64,000 bases of DNA from Cryobacterium tepidiphilum (lineage in GTDB: Bacteria > Actinomycetota > Actinomycetes > Actinomycetales > Microbacteriaceae). Shown one piece after another: positions 1 to 7,858 of the stretch (positions are counted from its first letter, which is position 1; every line of letters starts with the position of its first letter). The position numbers were made by a program, and so were the translations under genes. The notes under the pieces are model-generated. The model was not told the DNA's origin. It saw only the letters and a list, made by a program, of their open reading frames with translations, and ran no database searches. The DNA lies in contig NZ_RDSR01000007.1 of assembly GCF_003716325.1 (NCBI RefSeq), positions 1 to 64,000 on the forward strand. The letters are read 5' to 3'.

Positions 1-132
1 CACCTGCTCCACCGCCACGGCTGGAAGATCCAGGTCATCGACAACGTCCCCTGGTTCATCCCCCCGGTCACCGTCGACATCCACCAAACACCACGCCGCG
101 GCGGCCGACTCAGACCACCGACCAGACGGTGA
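1..132 (+). CDS. C-terminal end of an HNH endonuclease / DUF222-type protein (partial)
   Basis: Only the last 43 codons are present, because the gene begins before the window. The frame reads a Trp-rich tail with the residues PWFIPP followed by a basic QTPRRGG stretch. This matches the way proteins with an N-terminal DUF222 and a C-terminal HNH domain end in Microbacteriaceae, where they are often multi-copy. The HNH catalytic residues would lie upstream and cannot be seen. The stop codon lies inside the first unit of a 15-bp tandem repeat. The family call rests on the tail alone. Confidence 0.6.
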   Translation, partial: HLLHRHGWKIQVIDNVPWFIPPVTVDIHQTPRRGGRLRPPTRR

Positions 133-233
133 CCGGCACCACGGTCACCGGCAATGCAGCGACCGGCAAGGCAGTGACCGGCAAGGCAGTGACCGGCAAG
201 GCAGTGACCGGCAATGCAGTGACCGGCTACCGG
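129..233. repeat. 15-bp tandem repeat, seven units
   Basis: Seven consecutive 15-bp units with consensus GTGACCGGCAAGGCA begin at 129, 144, 159, 174, 189, 204 and 219. Units four and five are identical, and the first and last are the most diverged. The stop codon of the preceding HNH-type gene is part of the first unit. Because the unit is a multiple of three, one frame reads a repeating Val-Thr-Gly-Lys/Asn-Ala. I see no separate gene here. Slippage-driven expansion after the HNH gene is the simplest explanation. Confidence 0.9.
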
Positions 234-320
234 CGACTGTTCTTCTCCGCCGCACCGGTGGCCGTTCACGTCTTCACTGATGCGCCCATCGCTACAGTCG
301 CGGCCTCCCGCTGCGCCCGG

Positions 321-1127
321 CTACTCGGCGGCGAGGGCGATGGCGGCCTCGGGTGTTGCGACCCGGAAGCTGAACGACTGCTCCAGGTAGAGATGCACAT
401 CTTCGCTGTCGTGGAAGTCGTAGCCGAGGGCGAGGTCTTCGCCCGACTCGAAGAGGAAGTCGCCGCCGCGCAGGCTCAGCACGACGCCGCCGCGCACGCC
501 AGGGGCCCACACGATCGGGCCGCCGAGAATCTGCCGCAGGTGGTCGAACAGCGGATACCCGCCGTGCTCAGCCGTCTCGATGATGGCCGTGTAGTCCGCC
601 GGTCCCACCGCGAGGCCGTAGGGGCCGCTCACGCCGCTGCCGAGCAGCACCTCGACGGCCTTGGCGACGCGACGGGGATAGTCGTTGAAGTCCTCGACCC
701 GTGGCACGGTCTGGTGAACGGATGCCTCGGCGATGCCGGTGATGCCGGCCGCCGGCCAGCCGTGGAACACCGCGATGTTCTCGGCGCGAGCCATCGCCAT
801 GGCGGCGTCATCGAGCGCGTCGAGGTTCGTGTCGACCGCGCCGCGGTCGTGGTCGAGGAGTTCCCTGCGGGAGACACTGAAGTCGGCGCGCAGCTCGATG
901 AGCGGCAGCACCTGGCGGCGCCTCGCGGTCACCGCGTCGGCGGGCGTCGAGACGACCGGCTCGGTGTGCCCGAGGTTCGTGGCGGAGTGGGCCCAGCCGA
1001 GCGGGCCGGCGAAGTCGACGAGCTTGCGGGCGCCGAGCGCGACGACGAGGCGTTCCCGGGCCTCGGAATCGAGCAGGGCCCAGCCGGCGTCGGAGATCGG
1101 GGCGTGGGCGCGAAGCAGGTGGTCCAT
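321..1127 (-). CDS. Type 1 encapsulin shell protein
   Basis: This 268-residue protein is the shell subunit of a family 1 encapsulin (linocin M18/CFP29 group, HK97 fold), which self-assembles into a protein nanocompartment. It begins with the typical MDHLLRAHAPISDAGW segment, contains the P-domain-like middle with RREL and DLDALDDA-type residues, and ends near SFRVATPEAAIAL. The length is normal for the family. Its start codon overlaps the stop of the upstream cargo gene by one base (TGATG), so the two are probably translationally coupled. The cargo's C-terminal targeting peptide is expected to dock on the inner face of this shell. Confidence 0.95.
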   Translation of the reverse strand: MDHLLRAHAPISDAGWALLDSEARERLVVALGARKLVDFAGPLGWAHSATNLGHTEPVVSTPADAVTARRRQVLPLIELRADFSVSRRELLDHDRGAVDTNLDALDDAAMAMARAENIAVFHGWPAAGITGIAEASVHQTVPRVEDFNDYPRRVAKAVEVLLGSGVSGPYGLAVGPADYTAIIETAEHGGYPLFDHLRQILGGPIVWAPGVRGGVVLSLRGGDFLFESGEDLALGYDFHDSEDVHLYLEQSFSFRVATPEAAIALAAE

Positions 1128-1525
1128 CAGAGTCCCTTTCCTTTCAGGCTGCCGATGCCGAGGCCGGCGGTGGTCGCGGAGCCGCCTGCCGCAGAGGCGC
1201 CCTGGCCGCCGGAGCCGGCCGCCGCCTCGGAGCGCTCACCGTTCTCGACGATGTCGCCGTCCTGGAACAGGATGCCGCGCGCCGTCTGGCGCCACACCGG
1301 CCGGTGACGCATCAGGTACTCGAGCTCCATGCTGAAGTGCTTGAACTCCTCGCCGAGCGAGTCGATCATGATGGCCTTGGAGACCTCGTCCTTCTCCAGG
1401 GAGATGCGCTGCTCGTACCAGCCGATGGCCTCCGCCTCCTCGGTGAGGTTCGCACACATGCGCGCGAAGGTGCGGGTCTCCTCCGACAACTCCTCGGGGG
1501 GCTCGTGGTATTGCTCGGTTCCCAT
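1127..1525 (-). CDS. Encapsulated ferritin-like protein (EncFtn) with C-terminal targeting peptide
   Basis: This 132-residue cargo protein oxidises and delivers iron inside the encapsulin shell. Residues near 29-41 (EEAEAIGWYEQRI) and 59-71 (EEFKHFSMELEYL) carry the Glu, Trp/Tyr and His positions of the EncFtn two-helix unit, with E32, E59/E60 and H63 as likely iron ligands. A low-complexity Gly/Ala/Ser linker of about 30 residues leads to the C-terminal LGIGSLKGKGL, a typical encapsulin cargo-loading peptide. The frame is open further upstream, but I chose the ATG at 1525 because GAGAGG lies 8 bases before it and the protein then matches known EncFtn N-termini. It is cotranscribed with the shell gene. 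Confidence 0.93.
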   Translation of the reverse strand: MGTEQYHEPPEELSEETRTFARMCANLTEEAEAIGWYEQRISLEKDEVSKAIMIDSLGEEFKHFSMELEYLMRHRPVWRQTARGILFQDGDIVENGERSEAAAGSGGQGASAAGGSATTAGLGIGSLKGKGL

Positions 1526-1641
1526 CTGCGTCCTCTCGCCTGACGCGGGTGCCGGCTGCGGCATCCGTTGCTCGTTCACGACTCTTCGACAGTACGCCCG
1601 GGTCGTCCGGCTGTCAGGGGATAGGGCAGGATCGAAGGACC

Positions 1642-4158
1642 ATGCCATTTCTTGAAGCGCTCCCGCACGTCACCGACCCCGACGTGCTGTTCGAGGCGTT
1701 CGAACTGTGGGCGGCTCGGCAGCAGCTGAGCCTGTACCCGGCGCAGGAGGAGGCGCTCATCGAGGTTGTGTCGGGCGCGAACCTGATCCTCAGCACCCCC
1801 ACGGGCACCGGGAAGTCGCTCGTCGCCGTCGGCGCACACTTCGCCGCCCTTTCGGCCGGCCGACGCAGCTTCTACACGGCGCCGATCAAGGCGCTGGTGA
1901 GCGAGAAGTTCTTCTCCCTCGTCGAGACGTTCGGAGCTGAGAACGTCGGAATGATGACCGGCGACTCCTCCGTGAACTCCGACGCGCCGATCATCTGCTG
2001 CACGGCCGAGATCCTCGCGAACCTGGTGCTGAGGAACGGCCCCGACACGCCCGTGCACCAGGTCGTCATGGACGAGTTCCACTTCTACTCCGACCCCGAC
2101 CGGGGCTGGGCGTGGCAGGTGCCGCTGCTCGGGCTGCCGCACGTGCAGTTCATCCTCATGTCGGCCACGCTCGGCGACGTCACCGCACTCGCCGACGACC
2201 TCAGCCGGCGCACCGGCCGGGAGACCGCCGTCGTCACGGGTGTGGAACGGCCGGTGCCGCTGCACTACTACTACGAGACCAGCCCGATCCACGACACGAT
2301 CGAGGAGCTGCTGGAGACCGGCCAGGCGCCCGTGTACGTCGTGCACTTCTCCCAGCTCGCGGCCGTCGAGCGGGCGCAGGCGCTGGCCAGCGCCAAGGTC
2401 GCCACGCGCGAGCAACGGGATGCGATCGCCGAGCTGATCGGCGAGTTCCGGTTCACGACGAGCTTCGGCAAGTCGCTCGCCCGGCTGATCCGCATGGGCA
2501 TCGGCGTGCACCACGCCGGCATGCTGCCGAAGTATCGGCGCCTCGTCGAGCAGCTCGCGCAGCGCGGCCTGCTCCGGGTGATCGCGGGCACGGACACGCT
2601 CGGTGTCGGCATCAACGTGCCCATCCGCACGGTGCTGCTCACGGCGCTCACCAAGTTCGACGGAACCAAGATGCGGCAGCTGAACGCCCGCGAGTTCCAC
2701 CAGATCGCCGGACGGGCCGGGCGGGCCGGTTACGACACGGCGGGCACCGTCGTCGCGCAGGCGCCCGAGCACGAGACCGAGAACCTCAAGGCCATCCAGA
2801 AGGCGGGCGACGACCCGAAGAGGAAGCGCAAGATCATCCGCAAGAAGGCACCCGACGGATTCGTGTCATGGGGTGAGCCGTCGTTCCAGCGCCTGATCGA
2901 GGCCGAACCCGAGACCCTCACCTCGAGCATGCAGATGACGAGCGCCATGCTCATCAACGTCATCGCCCGCGGCGGCGACGTCTTCGGCAACGTGCGCGCG
3001 CTCGTGTTCGACAACCACGAGCCGTGGAAGCGGCAACTGGCGCTCGCGCGGCGTGCGCTCGGGATCTACAAGACGCTGCGGGCGTCGGGTGTGGTGCAGC
3101 AGGGCGCGGGAGGGGACATCCGCTTGACCGTCGACCTGCAGCCGAACTTCGCGCTCAATCAGCCGTTGTCGCCGTTCGCGCTCGCCGCGTTCGAGCTGCT
3201 CGACGCGGAGGCGCCCACCTACGCGCTCGACATGGTCTCGATCGTGGAGGCGACGCTCGACGACCCGCGGCCGGTGCTGCGCGCGCAGGAGTTCACGGCG
3301 CGCGGCGAGGCGGTCGCGGCGATGAAGAGCGACGGCGTCGAGTACGAGGAGCGCATGGCGCTGCTGGACGACGTGACCTATCCGAAGCCGCTGCAGGAGC
3401 TGCTCGAGTACGCGTTCGAGAGCTACAAGCAGGGCCAGCCGTGGATCGGGGACTTCGAGTTGCGGCCGAAGGCGGTCGTGCGCGACATGTATGAGCGGGC
3501 CATGTCTTTCGGGGAATATATCGCGTTCTACAAGCTTGCCCGGAGCGAGGGCGTGGTGCTGCGCTACCTCTCCGACGCGTACCGGGCGGCCCGGCAGACG
3601 ATCCCCGACGACGCGAAGAGCGAGGACCTGCTCGACCTGATCGAGTGGCTCGGCGCGCTGGTGCGGCAGGTGGACTCCAGCCTGCTCGACGAGTGGGAGG
3701 AGCTCGCCCATCCGGACCTCGCCGCCCACGAGGCGGAGGCCACCGCCGTGCTGCCGCCCGCGCCGCCGCGGCTGACGACCAACGTGCGGGCATTCCGGGT
3801 GTTGGTGCGCAACGAGCTGTTCCGCCGGGTGCAGCTCGCGGCGCTCGAGCACTACGACGAACTCGGCGCCCTCGACGGGGCGAGCGGCTTCACCGAGAAC
3901 GTGTGGGCGGAGGCGATGGACGGCTACTACGCCGAACACGACGAGCTGCTGACCGGGCCGGATGCCCGCAGCTCGGCGCTGCTCATCCTCGACGAGGGGC
4001 CGGCCGGGGCCGGGACCGACGGGGTGTGGACGGCGCGGCAGATCTTCGACGACCCGGCCGGCGACCACGACTGGGGCATCAGTGCCGAGGTCGACCTGGC
4101 CGCCTCCGACGAGGCCGGGGAGGCCGTCGCGCGCGTCACCGCCGTCAACCGCCTGTAG
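1642..4158 (+). CDS. Ski2/Mtr4-like DEAD/DEAH-box helicase with DUF3516 C-terminal region
   Basis: This 838-residue ATP-dependent helicase probably unwinds RNA. It has Walker A PTGTGKS at 53-59, the Walker B variant DEFH at 144-147, SAT at 174-176, and the C-terminal helicase motifs GTDTLGVGINVPIR and QIAGRAGRAGYD. The DEFH box and the GRAGR motif place it with Ski2-like superfamily 2 helicases. The remaining 450 residues match the actinobacterial DUF3516 layout. The ATG at 1642 follows GAAGGA. An earlier in-frame ATG exists but would overlap the EncFtn promoter region. The gene is divergent from the encapsulin operon. The substrate is unknown. Confidence 0.88.
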   Translation: MPFLEALPHVTDPDVLFEAFELWAARQQLSLYPAQEEALIEVVSGANLILSTPTGTGKSLVAVGAHFAALSAGRRSFYTAPIKALVSEKFFSLVETFGAENVGMMTGDSSVNSDAPIICCTAEILANLVLRNGPDTPVHQVVMDEFHFYSDPDRGWAWQVPLLGLPHVQFILMSATLGDVTALADDLSRRTGRETAVVTGVERPVPLHYYYETSPIHDTIEELLETGQAPVYVVHFSQLAAVERAQALASAKVATREQRDAIAELIGEFRFTTSFGKSLARLIRMGIGVHHAGMLPKYRRLVEQLAQRGLLRVIAGTDTLGVGINVPIRTVLLTALTKFDGTKMRQLNAREFHQIAGRAGRAGYDTAGTVVAQAPEHETENLKAIQKAGDDPKRKRKIIRKKAPDGFVSWGEPSFQRLIEAEPETLTSSMQMTSAMLINVIARGGDVFGNVRALVFDNHEPWKRQLALARRALGIYKTLRASGVVQQGAGGDIRLTVDLQPNFALNQPLSPFALAAFELLDAEAPTYALDMVSIVEATLDDPRPVLRAQEFTARGEAVAAMKSDGVEYEERMALLDDVTYPKPLQELLEYAFESYKQGQPWIGDFELRPKAVVRDMYERAMSFGEYIAFYKLARSEGVVLRYLSDAYRAARQTIPDDAKSEDLLDLIEWLGALVRQVDSSLLDEWEELAHPDLAAHEAEATAVLPPAPPRLTTNVRAFRVLVRNELFRRVQLAALEHYDELGALDGASGFTENVWAEAMDGYYAEHDELLTGPDARSSALLILDEGPAGAGTDGVWTARQIFDDPAGDHDWGISAEVDLAASDEAGEAVARVTAVNRL

Positions 4159-4202
4159 CGGCCGCGTTTGTTCGCCGCGCCCGAGTTCCCACCGCCGACA
4201 TA

Positions 4203-4256
4203 GACAGTTCCGGTCGAGACCGCCAGGTGCGCCTGTCTGTCTCGACCGCAACTGTC
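4203..4256. repeat. 54-bp intergenic hairpin element, family C copy 1
   Basis: The element is an imperfect inverted repeat with left arm GACAGTTCCGGTCGAGAC and right arm GTCTCGACCGCAACTGTC. It lies between the convergent helicase and serine dehydratase genes. It aligns without gaps over 54 bases with the elements at 26647 and 26889. Outer arms CCGAGTT (4181-4187) and AACTCGG (4258-4264) extend the pairing. No T-run follows, so it is not a classical intrinsic terminator. Confidence 0.85.
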
Positions 4257-4280
4257 AAACTCGGCGGGGTGCGCGGCCCG

Positions 4281-5660
4281 TCAGCACTCGACGACGTTGA
4301 CGGCGAGGCCCCCCTCGCTGGTCTCCTTGTACTTCGTCATCATGTCGACGCCGGTCTGCCGCATCGTCTCGATCACCTGGTCGAGCGAGACCAGGTGCGT
4401 GCCGTCGCCGTGCAGCGCCAGCCGGGCCGCCGACACGGCAGTCGACGACGCGATCGCGTTCCGTTCGATGCAGGGCACCTGCACGAGCCCGCCCACGGGG
4501 TCGCAGGTGAGTCCGAGGTGGTGCTCCATCGCGATCTCGGCGGCGTTCTCCACCTGCCGGGGCGTGCCGCCGAGCACGGCGCAGAGCCCGCCGGCCGCCA
4601 TCGCGCAGGCCGTGCCCACCTCGGCCTGGCATCCGCCCTCGGCGCCCGAGATCGACGCCTTCGCCTTCACGAGCGCCCCGATCGCGGCCGCCGTGAGCAG
4701 GTACCGACGGATGCCGTCGGCGTCGGCCCCCTGGGCGAAGCGCAGGTAATAGTGCCCCACGGCGGGAATGATCCCGGCGGCGCCGTTCGTCGGCGCGGTC
4801 ACCACACGGCCGCCCGCCGCGTTCTCCTCGTTGACGGCGAGGGCGAACGCGTGCAGCCATTCGGTGGAGGTGTCGCGTTCGCGCTGCGCGAGGCCGTCGT
4901 ACTCCTCCAGTTGCTGGCGGATGCCGGCGGCGCGGCGCTTCACGTGCAGCCCGCCGGGGAGCACCCCGCCGCCGGCGAGACCGGACGTGACGCACGCGTG
5001 CATGGCGGCCCAGATCGCGTCGAGGCCCGCGTCCAGCGCGTCGGGCCCGTGGATGGCCTCCTCGTTGGCGCGGGCGATGTCGCTGATCCCGGCGCCCGCG
5101 CTGTCGCACGCGGCGAGCAGCTCCCGGCTCGAGGCGTAGGGGAACGGGATCGGGACCGGGGGAGCGGCCTCGCCCACCGGGTCCCCGTCGCGGCGGATGA
5201 AGCCGCCGCCCACCGAGTACCAGGTCTCCTCGAAAAGCGGCAGCGCATCCGTTGCCCCCCACGCGGTGAGGGTGAGTGCGTTCGGGTGACCGGGGAGGCG
5301 CGTGCGGGGTTCGAAGCTCACGTCGCCCGGGGCCACCGGGATGGGATGCCGGCCCGCGAGGAGGAGCGTGGCGCCCTCCGTCAGGCCCGACCACGCGGAG
5401 CGCACGTCGGCGGGGTCGCACGTTTCCGGCTCATGCCCGGCGAGGCCGGCCAGCACCGCATCCGGGGTGCCGTGGCCGAGGCCCGTTGAGCCGAGGGAGC
5501 CGTAGAGCGAGCAGGTCACCCGGCTGACATGGTCGAGCAGGCCGGCCGCGGCGAGGTGCTCGGCGAAGGCGCGGGCCGCCCGCATCGGGCCGACCGTGTG
5601 GGAACTGGACGGACCGATCCCGATCGAGAAGAGGTCGAGGGCCGAGACGTACGCTGTCAC
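4281..5660 (-). CDS. sdaA: L-serine ammonia-lyase (L-serine dehydratase), single-chain iron-sulfur type
   Basis: This 459-residue enzyme deaminates L-serine to pyruvate and ammonia using an oxygen-sensitive 4Fe-4S cluster. The N-terminus SALDLFSIGIGPSSSHTVGP is the beta-domain signature. The C-terminal alpha domain carries the cluster cysteines in EGGCQAEVGTACAMAAGG and THLGLTCDPVGGLVQVPC-like segments. It ends in VNVVEC, and a C-terminal cysteine in this position acts as the tail-in-mouth ligand in the Legionella enzyme. Alpha and beta domains are fused in one chain. Translation probably starts at a GTG six bases downstream of a TAGCAT promoter box, so the mRNA would be leaderless. Confidence 0.95.
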   Translation of the reverse strand: MTAYVSALDLFSIGIGPSSSHTVGPMRAARAFAEHLAAAGLLDHVSRVTCSLYGSLGSTGLGHGTPDAVLAGLAGHEPETCDPADVRSAWSGLTEGATLLLAGRHPIPVAPGDVSFEPRTRLPGHPNALTLTAWGATDALPLFEETWYSVGGGFIRRDGDPVGEAAPPVPIPFPYASSRELLAACDSAGAGISDIARANEEAIHGPDALDAGLDAIWAAMHACVTSGLAGGGVLPGGLHVKRRAAGIRQQLEEYDGLAQRERDTSTEWLHAFALAVNEENAAGGRVVTAPTNGAAGIIPAVGHYYLRFAQGADADGIRRYLLTAAAIGALVKAKASISGAEGGCQAEVGTACAMAAGGLCAVLGGTPRQVENAAEIAMEHHLGLTCDPVGGLVQVPCIERNAIASSTAVSAARLALHGDGTHLVSLDQVIETMRQTGVDMMTKYKETSEGGLAVNVVEC

Positions 5661-5666
5661 CCTGAC

Positions 5667-5672
5667 ATGCTA
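5667..5672 (-). promoter_or_regulatory. -10 box of a predicted leaderless promoter for sdaA
   Basis: On the minus strand TAGCAT is followed by exactly six bases and then the GTG start of sdaA. The transcript would begin at or next to the start codon. Confidence 0.55.
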
Positions 5673-5727
5673 CGGGTGCGCTCACGCAGCTTTGTTGCGC
5701 TACGGGCGGTTTTCCTGCCCGATCTGG

Positions 5728-6339
5728 CTAGCGGATGGTCTTCCGCGCCGTGATCTGCCCGGTGTCGAAGCCGAGCAGGTGCAGGCCGCCGTGGAAGCGG
5801 GCGTGCTCGATCTTGATGCAGCGGTCCATGACCACGGTGAGTCCCTTCGACTCGCCGTATTCGGCGGCGTCCTGGTTCCAGATGCCGAGCTGCACCCAGA
5901 TCGTCGGCGCGCCGACGGCGACGACCTCGTCGATCACGGCCGGGATGTCGGCCGGCTTGCGGAAGACGTCGACGATGTCGGGCACCTCGGGCAGCGACGC
6001 GAGGTCGGGGTAGGCCTTCTCGCCCAGGATCGTGTCGGCGTTGGGGTTCACGAAGTACACGCGGAAGTCGGTGGACTGTTGCAGGTAGGTGCCGACGAAG
6101 TAGCTCGAGCGGGCCGGGTTCGGGGAGGCGCCGACGATGGCGATGGACTTCGCGCCGCGCAGGAGTTTCAGCCGCTCCTTGGCGTCGGGGCCGGTCCAGG
6201 TGCGTTGCGACTTCAGCAGCCGGGCGAGCGGCGACGACGCCGGGATGCTGCAGTTCAGGCCGTTGGCCAGCTGGACGCTGGCCGTGCCGGCGGTGTCAGC
6301 GGATGCGGCGGCATCCGTCGCGGAGTCGGTGACGGTCAT
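5728..6339 (-). CDS. CoA-binding domain protein (YccU family)
   Basis: This 203-residue protein consists of a poorly conserved Ala/Thr-rich N-terminus of about 35 residues and a Rossmann-type CoA-binding domain. The motif SIAIVGASPNPARSSYFVG lies near 65-83, and VDVFRKPADIPAVIDEVV and WVQLGI follow, all typical of YccU/CoA_binding_2 proteins. Its ATG overlaps the stop of metY by four bases (ATGA), so it is the second gene of that operon. The same pairing occurs next to O-acetylhomoserine sulfhydrylases in other actinobacteria. The biochemical role of the family is not established. A link to sulfur amino-acid metabolism is only inferred from position. Confidence 0.85.
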   Translation of the reverse strand: MTVTDSATDAAASADTAGTASVQLANGLNCSIPASSPLARLLKSQRTWTGPDAKERLKLLRGAKSIAIVGASPNPARSSYFVGTYLQQSTDFRVYFVNPNADTILGEKAYPDLASLPEVPDIVDVFRKPADIPAVIDEVVAVGAPTIWVQLGIWNQDAAEYGESKGLTVVMDRCIKIEHARFHGGLHLLGFDTGQITARKTIR

Positions 6340-7646
6340 CGGGAAATCAGCTCCGCAGTCGTGGGCACCGCCTGCGCGAGCGCCTGGTCGAGGTCGTAGA
6401 TGATGTCGTCGACGTCTTCGATGCCGACGCTCAGGCGCACCAGCCCGGGCAGCACGCCAGCGTCGGCGAGCTGCTGCTCGCTCAGCTGCGCGTGCGTGGT
6501 GGAGGCGGGGTGGATGACGAGGGTCTTCGCGTCGCCGATGTTGGCCAGGTGGCTGGCGAGGTCGACGGACTCGATGAAGGTGCGTCCGGCATCCCGGCCG
6601 CCCCTCACGCCGAAGCTGAACACGGAGCCGGGACCCTTGGGCAGGTACTTCCCGGCGCGTTCGAAGTGGGGGTGGCTGGGCAGCCCGGCCCAGTTGACGA
6701 ACTGGACGCGCGGGTCCGCGTCCAGCCACTCGGCGACCACGCGGGCGTTGTCGATGTGCGCCTGCATGCGGTACGGCAGGGTCTCGACGCCCTGGGCGAG
6801 GAGGAAGGCGGAGTGCGGCGCGAGCGCGGGGCCCATGTCGCGCAGCTGCTCGGCGCGGAGCCGCGTGAGGAACGCGTACTCGCCGAAGTTGCCCGACCAC
6901 TGCAGGCCGCCGTAGCTGGGCACCGGCTCGGTGAACAGCGGGAAGCGGTCGGTGTCCCAGTCGAACCGGCCGCTCTCGACGACGACGCCGCCGAGGGTGG
7001 TGCCGTGGCCGCCGAGGAACTTGGTGGCGGAGTGGATGACGATGTCGGCGCCCCACTCGAACGGGCGGCTGAGGTACGGCGTGGCGAGGGTCGCGTCGAT
7101 GATGAGCGGAACGCCGGCCGCGTGGGCGACGTCGGCGAGGCCCTCGATGTCGGCCACTTCCCCGGAGGGGTTGGCGACGCTCTCGGCGAAGATGAACTTG
7201 GTCTTGTCGGTGACGGCGGCCGCGTAGTCGGCCGGCTCGGCGCTCTGCACGAACGTGGTCTCCACGCCGAAGCGGCGCAGTGTTACGTCGAGCTGCGTGA
7301 TCGAGCCGCCGTAGAGGTTCGCCGACGCCACGATGTGGTCGCCCGCGCCGGCGAGGCTCGCGAAGGTGATGTACTGCGCCGCGAGTCCGCTGGCGGTCGC
7401 GACGGCGCCCAGGCCGCCCTCGAGGCTCGCGATGCGCTCTTCGAACGCTGCGACGGTGGGGTTGGCCAGGCGGGAGTAGACGTTGCCGTATTTCTGCAGG
7501 GCGAAGCGGGCGGCGGCATCCGCTGTGTCGTCGAAGACGAACCCGCTGGTCTGGTAGATCGGCAGCGCCCGGGCGCCGCTGACGGGGTCCGGGATGTTCC
7601 CCGCATGGATCGCGCGCGTGGTGAAGCCGTATTCCCGATCTGCCAT
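6336..7646 (-). CDS. metY: O-acetylhomoserine sulfhydrylase (O-acetylhomoserine aminocarboxypropyltransferase)
   Basis: This 436-residue PLP enzyme joins sulfide to O-acetyl-L-homoserine to make homocysteine. It belongs to the Cys/Met metabolism fold-type I family. The PLP lysine is K209 in HSATKFLGGHG, D184 in IIDATLATP binds the pyridine nitrogen, and YSRLANPT near 57-64 is the phosphate-binding region. The length and the long insert after residue 230 fit MetY better than MetB or MetZ. The ATG follows a TAGCGT box by six bases. The gene leads a two-gene operon with the CoA-binding protein. Confidence 0.93.
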   Translation of the reverse strand: MADREYGFTTRAIHAGNIPDPVSGARALPIYQTSGFVFDDTADAAARFALQKYGNVYSRLANPTVAAFEERIASLEGGLGAVATASGLAAQYITFASLAGAGDHIVASANLYGGSITQLDVTLRRFGVETTFVQSAEPADYAAAVTDKTKFIFAESVANPSGEVADIEGLADVAHAAGVPLIIDATLATPYLSRPFEWGADIVIHSATKFLGGHGTTLGGVVVESGRFDWDTDRFPLFTEPVPSYGGLQWSGNFGEYAFLTRLRAEQLRDMGPALAPHSAFLLAQGVETLPYRMQAHIDNARVVAEWLDADPRVQFVNWAGLPSHPHFERAGKYLPKGPGSVFSFGVRGGRDAGRTFIESVDLASHLANIGDAKTLVIHPASTTHAQLSEQQLADAGVLPGLVRLSVGIEDVDDIIYDLDQALAQAVPTTAELISR

Positions 7647-7652
7647 GCGGCA

Positions 7653-7658
7653 ACGCTA
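7653..7658 (-). promoter_or_regulatory. -10 box of a predicted leaderless promoter for metY
   Basis: The minus strand reads TAGCGT, six bases, then the ATG of metY. No Shine-Dalgarno sequence is visible in between. Confidence 0.55.
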
Positions 7659-7729
7659 GCGGCGCCGGGCGGGCGGGGCGTACACCGGCGTAACACGGCG
7701 CAACGTCGACTCGCGCGCCCCACCTTTCC

Positions 7730-7789
7730 GTGAGGGGACAGCTTTTCCTAGTCTTAGACGCCGCGAACTGGGTAAAGCTGTCCCCTCAC
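7730..7789. repeat. 60-bp intergenic hairpin element, family A copy 1
   Basis: The arms are GTGAGGGGACAGCTTT and AAAGCTGTCCCCTCAC, with AT-rich mismatches inside and a loop of about 25 bases. It lies between the divergent metY and flavoenzyme genes, so it cannot be a shared terminator. It aligns without gaps over 60 bases with the element at 18629, and the stem bases at positions 9 and 52 differ in a compensatory way. Confidence 0.85.
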
Positions 7790-7858
7790 AGGGCCGGCGG
7801 GCGTGAGCGCGGCGGGGTGAGCGCGGCCCGCGGGTGCGGGTGCGGCAGGATGGAGCGT

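Noticed and set aside
129..233. Possible CRISPR array
   Set aside because: Units are contiguous 15-mers with no spacers.
4203..4256. Integron attC site or phage attachment site
   Set aside because: No integrase is present, and three related copies occur in the window with compensatory stems and no gene cassettes.
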